DNA from: Acidimicrobiia bacterium
Lineage (GTDB): Bacteria; Actinomycetota; Acidimicrobiia; IMCC26256; PALSA-610
NCBI GenBank assembly: GCA_036271555.1
Contig: DATBAK010000019.1
Coordinates: 62,001-126,000 of the forward strand
Length of the DNA stretch: 64,000 bases
Direction of reading: 5' to 3'
Positions within the stretch are counted from its first letter, which is position 1. Every line of letters starts with the position of its first letter. Below, piece by piece: positions 1 to 7,387 of this stretch. The position numbers and the translations under genes are program-made. Under the pieces are notes generated by a model. It did no database searches. It was given only the letters and a program-made list of their open reading frames with translations, and was not told the origin of the DNA.

Positions 1-831
1 GGCGTCAGCTTCGAGATCGCCGAGGGCGAGGTGTTCGCGCTGCTCGGCCCGAACGGCGCGGGCAAGACGACGATCGTCGAGATCCTCGAAGGATTCCGCG
101 AGCGTTCGCGCGGCTCGGTGCGCGTGCTCGGCTCCGATCCCGCCGACGGCGGGCGCGAGTGGCGTGAGCGCGTCGGCATCGTGTTGCAGACGTGCGGCAT
201 CGATCCGTTCTTCAGCGTGACCGAGACGCTCCGCTCGACCGCGCGCGTGTACCCGCACCCGCGTCCCGTCGACGAGGTGATCGAGCTCGTCGGACTCACC
301 GAGCAGGCAGGCACGCGTGTGATGCGACTCTCGGGCGGTCAGCAGCGCCGCCTCGACCTCGCGCTCGCGCTCGTCGGCGATCCCGACATCGTCTTCCTCG
401 ACGAGCCGACGACCGGCTTCGACCCGTCGGCGCGCCGCGCGTCGTGGGATCTCATCGAAGGCTTGTGCCGGCTCGGCAAGACCGTGCTGCTCACGACGCA
501 CTACATGGAGGAGGCGCAGCGGCTCGCCGATCGCATCGTCGTGATCTCGCAGGGCGCGATCGTCGCCGACGGCACGCCCGAGACGATCGGCGGACGCGAC
601 TCCGCCGCGACCGTCGTGCGGTTCGTTCTGCCCGCGGGCGCGGTGCTCGGCGACCTTCCGATCGCGGGCGCCATGCTCGACGACGACGGTCTCGTGTCGA
701 TCCGCACCGACGGTCCGACGCGCGTGCTGCACGAGCTCACGGCGTGGGCGCTCGCGCGCGGCGGCGAGCTCGCGAGCCTCGAGGTGCAACGTCCCTCGCT
801 CGAAGACGTCTACCTGGACCTCACCCGATGA
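1..831 (+). CDS. ABC transporter ATP-binding protein (5' end cut by window)
   Basis: ATPase subunit of an ABC-2 type exporter, expected to hydrolyse ATP on the cytoplasmic face and power the permease encoded just downstream. The frame is open from base 1, so the true start lies outside. Visible are Walker A GPNGAGKTT (about residue 16), the signature LSGGQQRR (about 110), Walker B DIVFLDEP (about 129) and the H-loop LTTHYMEEA (about 164). The C-terminal 70 residues resemble the extra domain of drug/daunorubicin-type ATPases. It overlaps the permease start by 4 nt (ATGA), so translation is probably coupled. The substrate cannot be told. Confidence 0.93.
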   Translation, partial: GVSFEIAEGEVFALLGPNGAGKTTIVEILEGFRERSRGSVRVLGSDPADGGREWRERVGIVLQTCGIDPFFSVTETLRSTARVYPHPRPVDEVIELVGLTEQAGTRVMRLSGGQQRRLDLALALVGDPDIVFLDEPTTGFDPSARRASWDLIEGLCRLGKTVLLTTHYMEEAQRLADRIVVISQGAIVADGTPETIGGRDSAATVVRFVLPAGAVLGDLPIAGAMLDDDGLVSIRTDGPTRVLHELTAWALARGGELASLEVQRPSLEDVYLDLTR

Positions 832-1595
832 GCGACGCCGCCCTGCTCGGCGACCAGTTCGTCGAGGAGCAGAAGCGCTTCTGGCGCAACCCGACGAGCG
901 CGGTCTTCACCGCGCTGTTCCCGGTGATGTTCCTCGTGATCTTCGCGGCGTTGAACTCGAACAACCGGATCAAGGAGCTGCACGACATCCGCTTCGCGCA
1001 GTACTACGTGCCGTCGATCGTCGCGTTCACGATCTTCTCGGCGTGCTTCGTGAACCTCGCGATCGCGACGACGTTCCGGCGCGAGATGGGTCTGCTGAAG
1101 CGGGTTCGTTCGACGCCGCTGCCGCCCGCGATCTTCATCGGCGGTGTCATCCTCAGCGCGTTGTTCGTCGGCGCGTTCCTGTCGGTGCTCGTCACGCTCG
1201 TCGGCGTCGTGTTCTACGGCGTGCACTTCTACGCGGCGCGACTGCTCGCCCTCGTCGTGACGTTCGCGATCTCGTCGGCGTCGTGCTGCGCGCTCGGTCT
1301 CGGCATCACGACGTTCCTGCCGAACGCCGACGCCGCGCCCGCGGTCGTCAACTTCATCTACTTCCCGATCGTGTTCATCTCGGGAACCTTCTATCCGATC
1401 GACTCCGGCTCGGCGCTCGCGAAGATCGCGAACGTGTTCCCGGTGCGCCACGTGATCCTCGCGGTCTTCGCGGGCTTCGATCCGGTGCGTAGCGGCGCCG
1501 GATTCGAGTGGAACCACCTCGTCGTGATCGCGGTGTGGGGACTCGCGGGCCTCTTCGTCGCGGTGCGACGGTTCCGTTGGGAGCCGTCGAAGTAG
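828..1595 (+). CDS. ABC-2 type transporter permease
   Basis: Integral membrane half of the exporter powered by the preceding ATPase; about 255 residues, the usual size for ABC-2 permeases. Around six hydrophobic segments are visible, starting with TAVFTALFPVMFLVIFAAL near residue 25. The amphipathic stretch FRREMGLLKRVRSTPLPP near residue 90 is a conserved ABC-2 feature. The ATG overlaps the ATPase stop codon (ATGA), which fixes the start and the operon. A lipid, drug or polyketide-like substrate is possible, but nothing here decides it. Confidence 0.9.
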   Translation: MSDAALLGDQFVEEQKRFWRNPTSAVFTALFPVMFLVIFAALNSNNRIKELHDIRFAQYYVPSIVAFTIFSACFVNLAIATTFRREMGLLKRVRSTPLPPAIFIGGVILSALFVGAFLSVLVTLVGVVFYGVHFYAARLLALVVTFAISSASCCALGLGITTFLPNADAAPAVVNFIYFPIVFISGTFYPIDSGSALAKIANVFPVRHVILAVFAGFDPVRSGAGFEWNHLVVIAVWGLAGLFVAVRRFRWEPSK

Positions 1596-1603
1596 TCGCG
1601 CGG

Positions 1604-2815
1604 CTAGGAAGCGCGCGTCGCCGACGCGGCCTTCGAGGCGAGCTCGAGGATGCGCGCGGTGCAGCCCGCCATCTCCACCGGCGGGAGCAGCTCGTCGACG
1701 ATGCGGCGCGCGATGCGGCGGAACTCGGTCGCGGCGGGCCCGTCGGGCACCGCGAGCACCGCGGGTCGGCCCTCGTCGCCGCCGGTCGACACCGCGGGCT
1801 CGATCGGGATCTCGCCGATGAGCGGCGCGCCCGTGAGGGCGGCGAGACGCTTGCCTCCACCGCTGCCGAAGATCGCGAAGTGCTGGCCGTCCGGCGTCAC
1901 GAGCTCCGACATGTTCTCGACGACACCGAGCACCTTGAGATAGCTGCGGCGCGCCATGTCGGCGACACGCGCCGCAACCTTCTGCGCGTTCTTCGCCGGT
2001 GTGGTGACGACGAGCATCTCGGTCTGCGGCAGGAGGCGCGACAGCGCCATCTGGATGTCGCCGGTGCCGGGCGGCATGTCGAGCAGCAGGTAGTCGAGCG
2101 CGCCCCAGCGCACGTCGGTGAGGAACTGCTCGAGGGCCTTCGACAGGATCAGGCCCCGCCACATCAGCGCGGTGTCCTCGTCGTCGACGAGCAGACCCAT
2201 CGACACGACCGCGATGCTGCCCTTGGGTCCCGACGGGTCGTCGAGGTTCGCGACCTCGATGACGGACGGTTCGATCTTGCTCTGGTCGGCCGCGTCCTTC
2301 TTCGCGCCGAGCCGGCCCGACACGCCGAGCATGCGCGGCACGCTGAATCCCCAGATGTCGGCGTCGAGCACGCCGACGGAGAGCCCCTGCGCGGCGAGCG
2401 CGGCCGCGAGGTTCACCGTCACCGACGACTTGCCGACGCCGCCCTTGCCACTCGCGATCGCGAGGACGCGCGTCGTCGCGCCGACCTCGGTCTCGGGCGC
2501 GCGATTCGTCGCCTCGAGCCGCGCGCGCTGCATGACCGCCGAGCGCTCGGCTTGCGTCATCTCCGCGTACTCGACGTCGACCGCCCGCACGCCGGGCAGG
2601 CCGTGGACCTTCGAGATCACGTCGGCCTTGATCTGACCCCGGAGCGGACAGCCCGCGGTGGTCAGCGCCACCTTCACCCGCACGTCGCCGTCGGGCGAGA
2701 CCTCGACGTCGCGCAGCATCCCGAGGTCGACGATGCTGGCGCCCAGCTCCGGGTCACGGACCCCGGCCAGGATGCTCCGCACCGCCGTGGCGTCGGGGGC
2801 TTGCGGACTGGCCAT
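1604..2815 (-). CDS. mrp: Mrp/ApbC-type P-loop ATPase, iron-sulfur cluster carrier
   Basis: 403-residue Mrp/NBP35-family protein that in known members binds and transfers Fe-S clusters in the cytoplasm. Residues 10-90 form a MIP18/DUF59 domain (VRDPELGASIVDLGML). The deviant Walker A SGKGGVGKSS is at 122-131, followed by the DMPPGTGD motif. The CxxC found near the C-terminus of many Mrp proteins is absent: the ENMSELVTPDGQ stretch has no cysteine, as I recall is also the case in mycobacterial Mrp. It is divergent from a SufR-like regulator and an ErpA/IscA protein, which supports an Fe-S role. The ATG at 2815 is chosen because the DUF59 domain begins right after it. Confidence 0.92.
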   Translation of the reverse strand: MASPQAPDATAVRSILAGVRDPELGASIVDLGMLRDVEVSPDGDVRVKVALTTAGCPLRGQIKADVISKVHGLPGVRAVDVEYAEMTQAERSAVMQRARLEATNRAPETEVGATTRVLAIASGKGGVGKSSVTVNLAAALAAQGLSVGVLDADIWGFSVPRMLGVSGRLGAKKDAADQSKIEPSVIEVANLDDPSGPKGSIAVVSMGLLVDDEDTALMWRGLILSKALEQFLTDVRWGALDYLLLDMPPGTGDIQMALSRLLPQTEMLVVTTPAKNAQKVAARVADMARRSYLKVLGVVENMSELVTPDGQHFAIFGSGGGKRLAALTGAPLIGEIPIEPAVSTGGDEGRPAVLAVPDGPAATEFRRIARRIVDELLPPVEMAGCTARILELASKAASATRAS

Positions 2816-2902
2816 GCGTTCCACCGATGGGTCGGGGTCGGGGTGCCGCACCCTCCATCGGCCGATGCGATCGCCGGGTGCGGCGAATAAAACACGAGCG
2901 GG

Positions 2903-2931
2903 TTGAAAATATGCCCGGTGGCAGGTACCGT
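2903..2931 (+). promoter_or_regulatory. Promoter of the SufR-like regulator, facing the mrp promoter
   Basis: TTGAAA (2903-2908), a 17-nt spacer and TACCGT (2926-2931) are followed 9 nt later by the ATG at 2941. The transcript should therefore be leaderless or nearly so. Its -35 box overlaps the -10 box of the mrp promoter and vice versa. Confidence 0.6.
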
Positions 2932-2934
2932 CAA
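2906..2934 (-). promoter_or_regulatory. Promoter of mrp
   Basis: On the minus strand TTGACG (2934-2929), a 17-nt spacer and TATTTT (2911-2906) form a near-consensus housekeeping promoter about 90 nt before the mrp start. It is physically interlocked with the sufR-like promoter on the other strand. Confidence 0.7.
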
Positions 2935-2940
2935 GCCGGA

Positions 2941-3597
2941 ATGGACCCGCTCGCAGTGATCCAGGCGCTCGGCGACGAGACGCGTGCGTTGCTGTACCGC
3001 GAGCTCGCAGGTTCGCCCCGCCCGCTCGGTGCGCCCCAGCTCGCGGAGCGCCTCGGCCTGCACACGAACACCGTGCGCATGCACCTCGAGCGGATGCGCG
3101 AGGCCGGGCTCGTCGACGTCGAGTCCGTGCACCGGGGCACGGTCGGCCGGCCCCAGCACGTGTACACGCTCGCGAGCGACGCGCCGGGGCTCGACTTCGA
3201 TCCACCCGCGCACGCGGTGCTCGCGGGTCTGCTCGCGGCGATGGCCGAGCGGTTGGGCGGCGACGCGATCGACGCCGAGGCGACGGGCCGCGAATTCGGC
3301 CTCCAGTCGGCGCGCCGCACCCCGTCGGGCAAGTGCGTCGACGTGCTCGTACAGCAGTTGACGGCACTGGGCTTCGACCCGGCGGTCGAGCAGGACGGCG
3401 ACGGCACCCGCATCGCGTTCCTGCAGTGCCCGTTCCGCGACCTCGCCGAGGCCTATCCCGAGCTGGTGTGCAACCTGCACCGCGGGATCTGCGCCGGCAC
3501 GCTCGAATCGGCCGGTGGCGGAAACATGGAACACTTCTCCACGTTGTACGACCACGACCCCTGCCACGTGCGGGTCGTGGCCGGATCCGCCAAGTAA
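2941..3597 (+). CDS. SufR-like winged-helix Fe-S-sensing transcriptional regulator
   Basis: 218-residue DNA-binding protein. Residues 8-70 are an ArsR/DeoR-like winged helix (LGDETRALLYREL; recognition helix around HTNTVRMHLERM). The C-terminal half has C163, C177, H180 and C184 in FLQCPF and LVCNLHRGIC, matching the cysteine pattern that holds a cluster in SufR-type repressors; C208 is an extra cysteine. In cyanobacteria and mycobacteria SufR represses Fe-S assembly genes. Here it precedes an A-type carrier protein by 17 nt and diverges from mrp, so it probably controls both. Start 2941 is preferred over the in-frame ATG at 2911 because the -10 hexamer lies at 2926-2931, inside that longer version. 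Confidence 0.78.
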   Translation: MDPLAVIQALGDETRALLYRELAGSPRPLGAPQLAERLGLHTNTVRMHLERMREAGLVDVESVHRGTVGRPQHVYTLASDAPGLDFDPPAHAVLAGLLAAMAERLGGDAIDAEATGREFGLQSARRTPSGKCVDVLVQQLTALGFDPAVEQDGDGTRIAFLQCPFRDLAEAYPELVCNLHRGICAGTLESAGGGNMEHFSTLYDHDPCHVRVVAGSAK

Positions 3598-3614
3598 GCC
3601 CCCAGGAGGGATCG

Positions 3615-3935
3615 ATGATCGCGCTCACCGACGCAGCCTCGACGAAGGTCAAGGAGCTCCTCGACGCCGAGGGGAACCCGCAGATGTTCCTCCGGGTCGC
3701 AGTGCGCCCGGGCGGTTGCTCGGGGATGAGCTACGAGATGTTCTTCGACAGCGACCTCGCCGCCGACGACATCCGCACCGAGTTCGGTCCCGTGAACGTC
3801 GTCGTCGACCCCGCGAGCGAGCAGTACCTCACCGGCGCGACGCTCGACTTCAAGGACGGCCTCCAGGGCGCCGGGTTCTCGATCAACAACCCGAACGTCA
3901 CCCGCACCTGCGGCTGCGGCCAATCCTTCTCGTAG
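3615..3935 (+). CDS. erpA: A-type Fe-S cluster carrier (ErpA/IscA/HesB family)
   Basis: 106-residue cytoplasmic A-type carrier, expected to receive a [2Fe-2S] or [4Fe-4S] cluster and hand it to apoproteins. The three family cysteines are present: C35 in GGCSGMSY and C99/C101 in the terminal TCGCGQSF. Length is typical. AGGAGGG at 3604-3610 places the ATG at 3615. It is 17 nt downstream of the SufR-like regulator and probably cotranscribed with it. Assignment to ErpA rather than IscA or SufA is only by convention. Confidence 0.9.
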   Translation: MIALTDAASTKVKELLDAEGNPQMFLRVAVRPGGCSGMSYEMFFDSDLAADDIRTEFGPVNVVVDPASEQYLTGATLDFKDGLQGAGFSINNPNVTRTCGCGQSFS

Positions 3936-3936
3936 C

Positions 3937-4003
3937 GCTCGCTCCGCTCGCCGCTACCGACGCCTCAGCCTCCAGGCGAGGTCGCGCTGCTCGCTCCGCT
4001 CGC
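3937..4003. repeat. Pair of short GC-rich intergenic repeats
   Basis: The 15-mer GCTCGCTCCGCTCGC occurs twice, at 3937-3951 and 3989-4003, between two convergent genes. The reverse-complement core GCGAGCGGAGCGAG recurs at 16449-16462, and looser versions occur near 32448 and 43020, all in intergenic DNA. Their role is unknown; they may act in 3' ends or be selfish REP-like units. Confidence 0.5.
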
Positions 4004-4034
4004 GAGCTGTCGCGCGTACGAGGTCTGCCGCCGG

Positions 4035-4904
4035 TCAGCTGACGAGCTGCTTCAGGAGCGCGTCCATCTCGGTCTGATCGAACGCACCGTCGAGGCGGCC
4101 GGTCACGACGCCGGTCTTGTCGACACCGAACAGCCATGGCTCGCCGGTGAGCGGACCCCACGCGTCGACGGTCGGGATCAGATCGGTCGTCTGGTCGTTC
4201 TTGTAGATCTCGACGTGCACGAAGTCGATCTGGTCCTGGTACTCGGGTCGGAGTTTCAGCAACGTGTCGAGCACCGGTCCGCAGTAACGGGTCTGACAGC
4301 GCGCCGGCGTCGCGAACATCACCGCGACCGGCCGGCCCTTCCCGATGAGGTCGGCGAGCGACGTCGTGTGCAGCGGGCACTGCGGCACGCGCGTGCAGAT
4401 CGGATGCACGCCGAGCGTGTTCGTGACCGTGGGTGACGCGGCGCGCGGCGCGGGGTCGCCCGCGATCGGCGACACGTGCTGCTTCGGGACCTGGAACACG
4501 AACCGACTCTTCGTGCCCTGGTAGTCGAGCATGCCGCTCCAGATGCCGGCCTGGTCGAGCGTCGCGTCGATCGAATAGACGCCGCGGAAGTCGGGCAGTC
4601 CCTTGCCGCGCGCGTCGGCGGTCACGAAGTGAGTCGGTTTCGAGCCCGGCGGCGCGATCGCGACGCGCACGGGCACTCCTGACGCGAAGCCTTCCTTCGC
4701 CGTGAGCGCGAACGCGAAGCGTTGCGGTTTCGGGCTCGCGTAGAGGTCGATCGACACGATGCCCGGCGCGACCTGCGTGAAGTGGTCGTCGGAGGCATTG
4801 GGAGCGCCATTGCTCGCGCTCTTCGTGCTGCCGCACGCGGCGAGCAACGCGGCACCGCCGCCGACCGCGAGGAAACGCCGTCGAGAGAAGGGATCGGGAG
4901 ACAC
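4035..4904 (-). CDS. Tat-exported lipoprotein with thioredoxin-like domain
   Basis: 289 residues. The N-terminus carries a twin-arginine signal (SRRRFLAVGG) ending in a lipobox (LLAAC), so it should be exported folded and lipid-anchored. The first half is an unrecognised beta-rich region. The second half (from about residue 165) looks thioredoxin-like: a GKGRPVAVMFATPARCQTRYCGP segment carrying CX4C, a FVHVEIYKND strand, and WLFGVDKTGVVTGRLDGAFD near the end. CX4C is not the classic CxxC, so redox activity is uncertain; Sco-like metal binding is another option. The start is GTG at 4904. It is divergent from the next gene with only 29 nt between starts. Confidence 0.75.
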   Translation of the reverse strand: MSPDPFSRRRFLAVGGGAALLAACGSTKSASNGAPNASDDHFTQVAPGIVSIDLYASPKPQRFAFALTAKEGFASGVPVRVAIAPPGSKPTHFVTADARGKGLPDFRGVYSIDATLDQAGIWSGMLDYQGTKSRFVFQVPKQHVSPIAGDPAPRAASPTVTNTLGVHPICTRVPQCPLHTTSLADLIGKGRPVAVMFATPARCQTRYCGPVLDTLLKLRPEYQDQIDFVHVEIYKNDQTTDLIPTVDAWGPLTGEPWLFGVDKTGVVTGRLDGAFDQTEMDALLKQLVS

Positions 4905-4933
4905 GCTGCGTATCCTGCCCGGCGGAGGTGCGT

Positions 4934-6658
4934 GTGTCCGATCGGGTGAGCTTCTCGTGCGACGGCGCGCCCGTCGATGTCCCGATCGCCGCGGGCGAGA
5001 CGCTCCTCACGGTGCTGCGTGAGCGCCTCGGTCTCGTGTCGGTGAAGGACGGGTGCGCACCGCAGGGTCAATGCGGGTGCTGCACGGTCCTCGTCGACGG
5101 CGAGCCCCGCGTCGCGTGCGTGACGCCGGCCGCGCGCGTCGAGGGCCGCGGGGTCACGACCGTCGACGGGCTCGACCCGGGTGTACGCGACCGGCTGGTC
5201 GACGGCTTCGTCGCGTGCGGCGGATCGCAATGCGGCTTCTGCACGCCCGGGATCATCGTGCGCGCCGCGTCGCTGCTCGAGCAGGGGAAGACGGCGCGGG
5301 CCGACATCGACCGCGCGCTCGCCGCGCACCTGTGCCGCTGCACGGGATGGCTTCCGATCGTCGATGCGATCGAGCGTGCTGTGGCGCCGGAGGCGGTCGC
5401 GGTCGCGCGCGACCTGGCGGCCGCGGCGCGCCGTGCCGAGATGGAGGGCGGGGTCGCGCAAGACGTCGATCGAAACGTGCCGCGCGGCGCGGCCGGATTC
5501 GCCGACGACACCGCGCCGCGCGACGCGCTGGTCGCCGTGCCGCGCGCGCCGGGCGTGTCGACGCAGTCGGAGACCGCGTATGGCGTCGACTGGGTCGTTG
5601 GGGAGTCGCTGCACGCGGCGCGTGTCGCAGCCGGCAAGGTGCAGGGGCGCCGCACGACCCGCAGCGATCCGGTCGCACTCGCCGTACCCGACGCGCCGGC
5701 GGGCGGCGTCGCACTCGCGACCGGATGGGTCGAGCCCGCGTACCTCGAGCCCGACGCGTCGTGGTGCGCGCCCGGTGGCGAACCGGCGTCGCCGCTCGCG
5801 AACGGTGGCGCGTTCGGCGGCAAGGCCGCGTCGATCGCGCCGGCCGCGGCGCGCGAGCTCGCCGATCGCCTCGCCCGGCCGGTGCGGGTCGTGCTCGCGC
5901 GTGAGGACACCGTGCGGCTGGGTCCGAAACGTGCTCCGGTCGCCGCGACCGCGCGCTTCGGCGACGGCACGGTCGTCGTCGACGGTCGCGTCGCGCGCGG
6001 TGGTGAGCACGCGTTCGCGGATCTCCCGGTGGCCTACGGCATCGATGTCGAGTCGCGCTGGGAGCCGGTCGACGTCGTGGGTCCGCCGGTGTCGGATGGC
6101 TTGCGGGCATTCGGCCTCGCGGAGCAGGCCGTGCTCGTCGAGGGCGCGCTCACCGAAGCGGGCGTCGACCGCGCCGCGATCGCGACCGAGCGGGCCGCAA
6201 CGGTTCTGCTCGACACTGCGGTCGTCGCGCCCTCGGGCGCGTGCGCGGGTGCGCGCGTCGCGATCGATCCCGAGCGCGGGCACCTCACGGGGGTCGAGGT
6301 GCGCGTCGCGGCCGGTGACCCCCTCGACGAGACCGTGCTGCGCTCGTACTGCATGGGTGCGGTGCACATGGCGCTCGGCTGGGTGCTGTCGGAGTCGCTC
6401 GCGATCGATCCCGTCGACGGCGCGCCGCTCGACCTCACGATCCGCTCGTTCGGTGTGATCCGCGCGCGCGATCTCCCGGCGGTCACGATCGAGCTCGTCG
6501 ACGACGACGGTCCGCCGCTCGCACGCGCGAGCGACGCGGTGTTCGCCGCGGTCGCCGCCGCGACCTGGAACGCGCTCACCACCGCGGAAGGTGCGCGCCC
6601 ACGCGCGTTCCCCGCACGCGAGACGCGCACCGCGCGCACCCTCCGACAGGCGTTGTAG
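4934..6658 (+). CDS. [2Fe-2S] subunit fused to a shortened xanthine-dehydrogenase-like molybdopterin domain
   Basis: About 574 residues. Residues 1-160 are a complete small subunit of the xanthine oxidase/CO dehydrogenase family: CAPQGQCGCC for the plant-type cluster, then CGGSQCGFCTPG and LCRCTG for the second cluster. The rest resembles the molybdenum subunit but is about 410 residues instead of about 780. Landmarks kept are WVEPAYLEPD, NGGAFGGK (family GGGFGGK), REDTVRLGPKRAP, LRAFGLAEQ and MALGWVLSESLAIDP. The catalytic-glutamate motif GxKGxGE near the C-terminus is not found. GTG 4934 is preferred because GGAGG lies 6 nt before it; GTG 4928 is in frame. No FAD subunit or partner is nearby. 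Function unknown. Confidence 0.72.
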   Translation: MSDRVSFSCDGAPVDVPIAAGETLLTVLRERLGLVSVKDGCAPQGQCGCCTVLVDGEPRVACVTPAARVEGRGVTTVDGLDPGVRDRLVDGFVACGGSQCGFCTPGIIVRAASLLEQGKTARADIDRALAAHLCRCTGWLPIVDAIERAVAPEAVAVARDLAAAARRAEMEGGVAQDVDRNVPRGAAGFADDTAPRDALVAVPRAPGVSTQSETAYGVDWVVGESLHAARVAAGKVQGRRTTRSDPVALAVPDAPAGGVALATGWVEPAYLEPDASWCAPGGEPASPLANGGAFGGKAASIAPAAARELADRLARPVRVVLAREDTVRLGPKRAPVAATARFGDGTVVVDGRVARGGEHAFADLPVAYGIDVESRWEPVDVVGPPVSDGLRAFGLAEQAVLVEGALTEAGVDRAAIATERAATVLLDTAVVAPSGACAGARVAIDPERGHLTGVEVRVAAGDPLDETVLRSYCMGAVHMALGWVLSESLAIDPVDGAPLDLTIRSFGVIRARDLPAVTIELVDDDGPPLARASDAVFAAVAAATWNALTTAEGARPRAFPARETRTARTLRQAL

Positions 6659-6827
6659 CTACGGCGCCGCGCAGGTGGGCGCGTGCACGCGGAGGTTGAA
6701 GCTCGAGCCTCCGGGCTCCGGGGCGCGCGAGCACGTGGCCGCTCGCGTGCGTGAAGTGCAGGTCCGCCTCTCCGGGAACTGACCCGTCGGCACTGCCCGC
6801 CGTCCGGGCCCCCAAACCGAGCGTGAT

Positions 6828-6833
6828 TAGGCT
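6828..6833 (+). promoter_or_regulatory. -10 element of ridA (leaderless)
   Basis: TAGGCT ends 7 nt before the GTG at 6841, the spacing that recurs before many genes here. No good -35 box is visible. The preceding 170 nt (6659-6827) hold no convincing gene. Confidence 0.5.
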
Positions 6834-6840
6834 CGGCACC

Positions 6841-7233
6841 GTGACCGTCGAATCGCTGTCGACCCCGAGCGCGCCCGCGGCCGTCGGGCCGTACTCACCG
6901 GCCGTGCGTGCGGGCGACTGGGTCGTGCTGTCGGGTCAGGTCGGGCTCGATCCCGCGAGCGGCAAGCTGGCCGACGGCGTCGAAGCGCAAGCGCGGCAAG
7001 TGCTCGCGAACATCGCCGCGGTGCTCGCCGACTGTGGCGCAACGCTCACCGACGTCGCCAAGAGCACCGTGTTCGTGACCGACCTCGGCGACTTCGCGAC
7101 GGTGAACGCGGTGTACGCCGACGCGTTCGGCGAACATCGACCGGCGCGATCGACGGTGCAAGTCGCCGCGCTGCCCGCGGGCGCGCGGGTCGAGATCGAG
7201 GTCTGGGCCCACCGGCCGGGATCAGGAGGCTGA
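6841..7233 (+). CDS. ridA: RidA family enamine/imine deaminase
   Basis: 130-residue RidA/YjgF/UK114 protein, a cytoplasmic trimer that in characterised members hydrolyses reactive enamines and imines released by PLP enzymes. Family landmarks are AVGPYSPAVRAG near the N-terminus, VLSGQVGLDPASG, VFVTDLGDFATVNAVY, and HRPARSTVQVAALP with the arginine that binds the substrate carboxylate. The GTG start is set by the -10 hexamer 7 nt upstream. A 50-aa membrane protein follows after 1 nt. Confidence 0.93.
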   Translation: MTVESLSTPSAPAAVGPYSPAVRAGDWVVLSGQVGLDPASGKLADGVEAQARQVLANIAAVLADCGATLTDVAKSTVFVTDLGDFATVNAVYADAFGEHRPARSTVQVAALPAGARVEIEVWAHRPGSGG

Positions 7234-7234
7234 C

Positions 7235-7387
7235 GTGATCGGCGTGGTGCTCGTGCTGCTCGGCATGTTCGTCGTCGGACCCATCGGCGTGTTCGCGGTC
7301 GGCGTCGTCTGGAGCGCGCTGCACGGCTGGCTCGAGTCCGAGGACGCCGACGCGCGCGCGAACGCGCCCGCGGACACGAACGCCTAG
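7235..7387 (+). CDS. Small single-span membrane protein (50 aa)
   Basis: GTG at 7235 follows an AGGAG site (7224-7228) that lies inside the end of ridA. The 50-residue product is one hydrophobic span (VVLVLLGMFVVGPIGVFAVG) followed by an acidic, Ala-rich tail ending TNA. Its stop overlaps the stop of the convergent glnR gene by 3 nt (CTAG). The tight coupling to ridA and the Shine-Dalgarno site make it a believable gene; no function is known to me. Confidence 0.6.
   Translation: MIGVVLVLLGMFVVGPIGVFAVGVVWSALHGWLESEDADARANAPADTNA

Noticed and set aside
810-2162. Long minus-strand open frame of about 450 codons across the ABC permease and mrp
   Set aside because: Arg/Ala/Glu-rich with no motifs; it is the antisense shadow of two well-supported genes in GC-rich DNA.
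2816-3652. Upstream extension of mrp in the same frame back to 3652
   Set aside because: It reads antisense through the SufR-like gene, and the mrp promoter (2906-2934) lies inside it; the DUF59 domain starts right after ATG 2815.
6659-6827. Minus-strand frames ending near 6660 before ridA that look partly protein-like
   Set aside because: No start, no ribosome site, no recognisable family, and three frames look similar; treated as noncoding.
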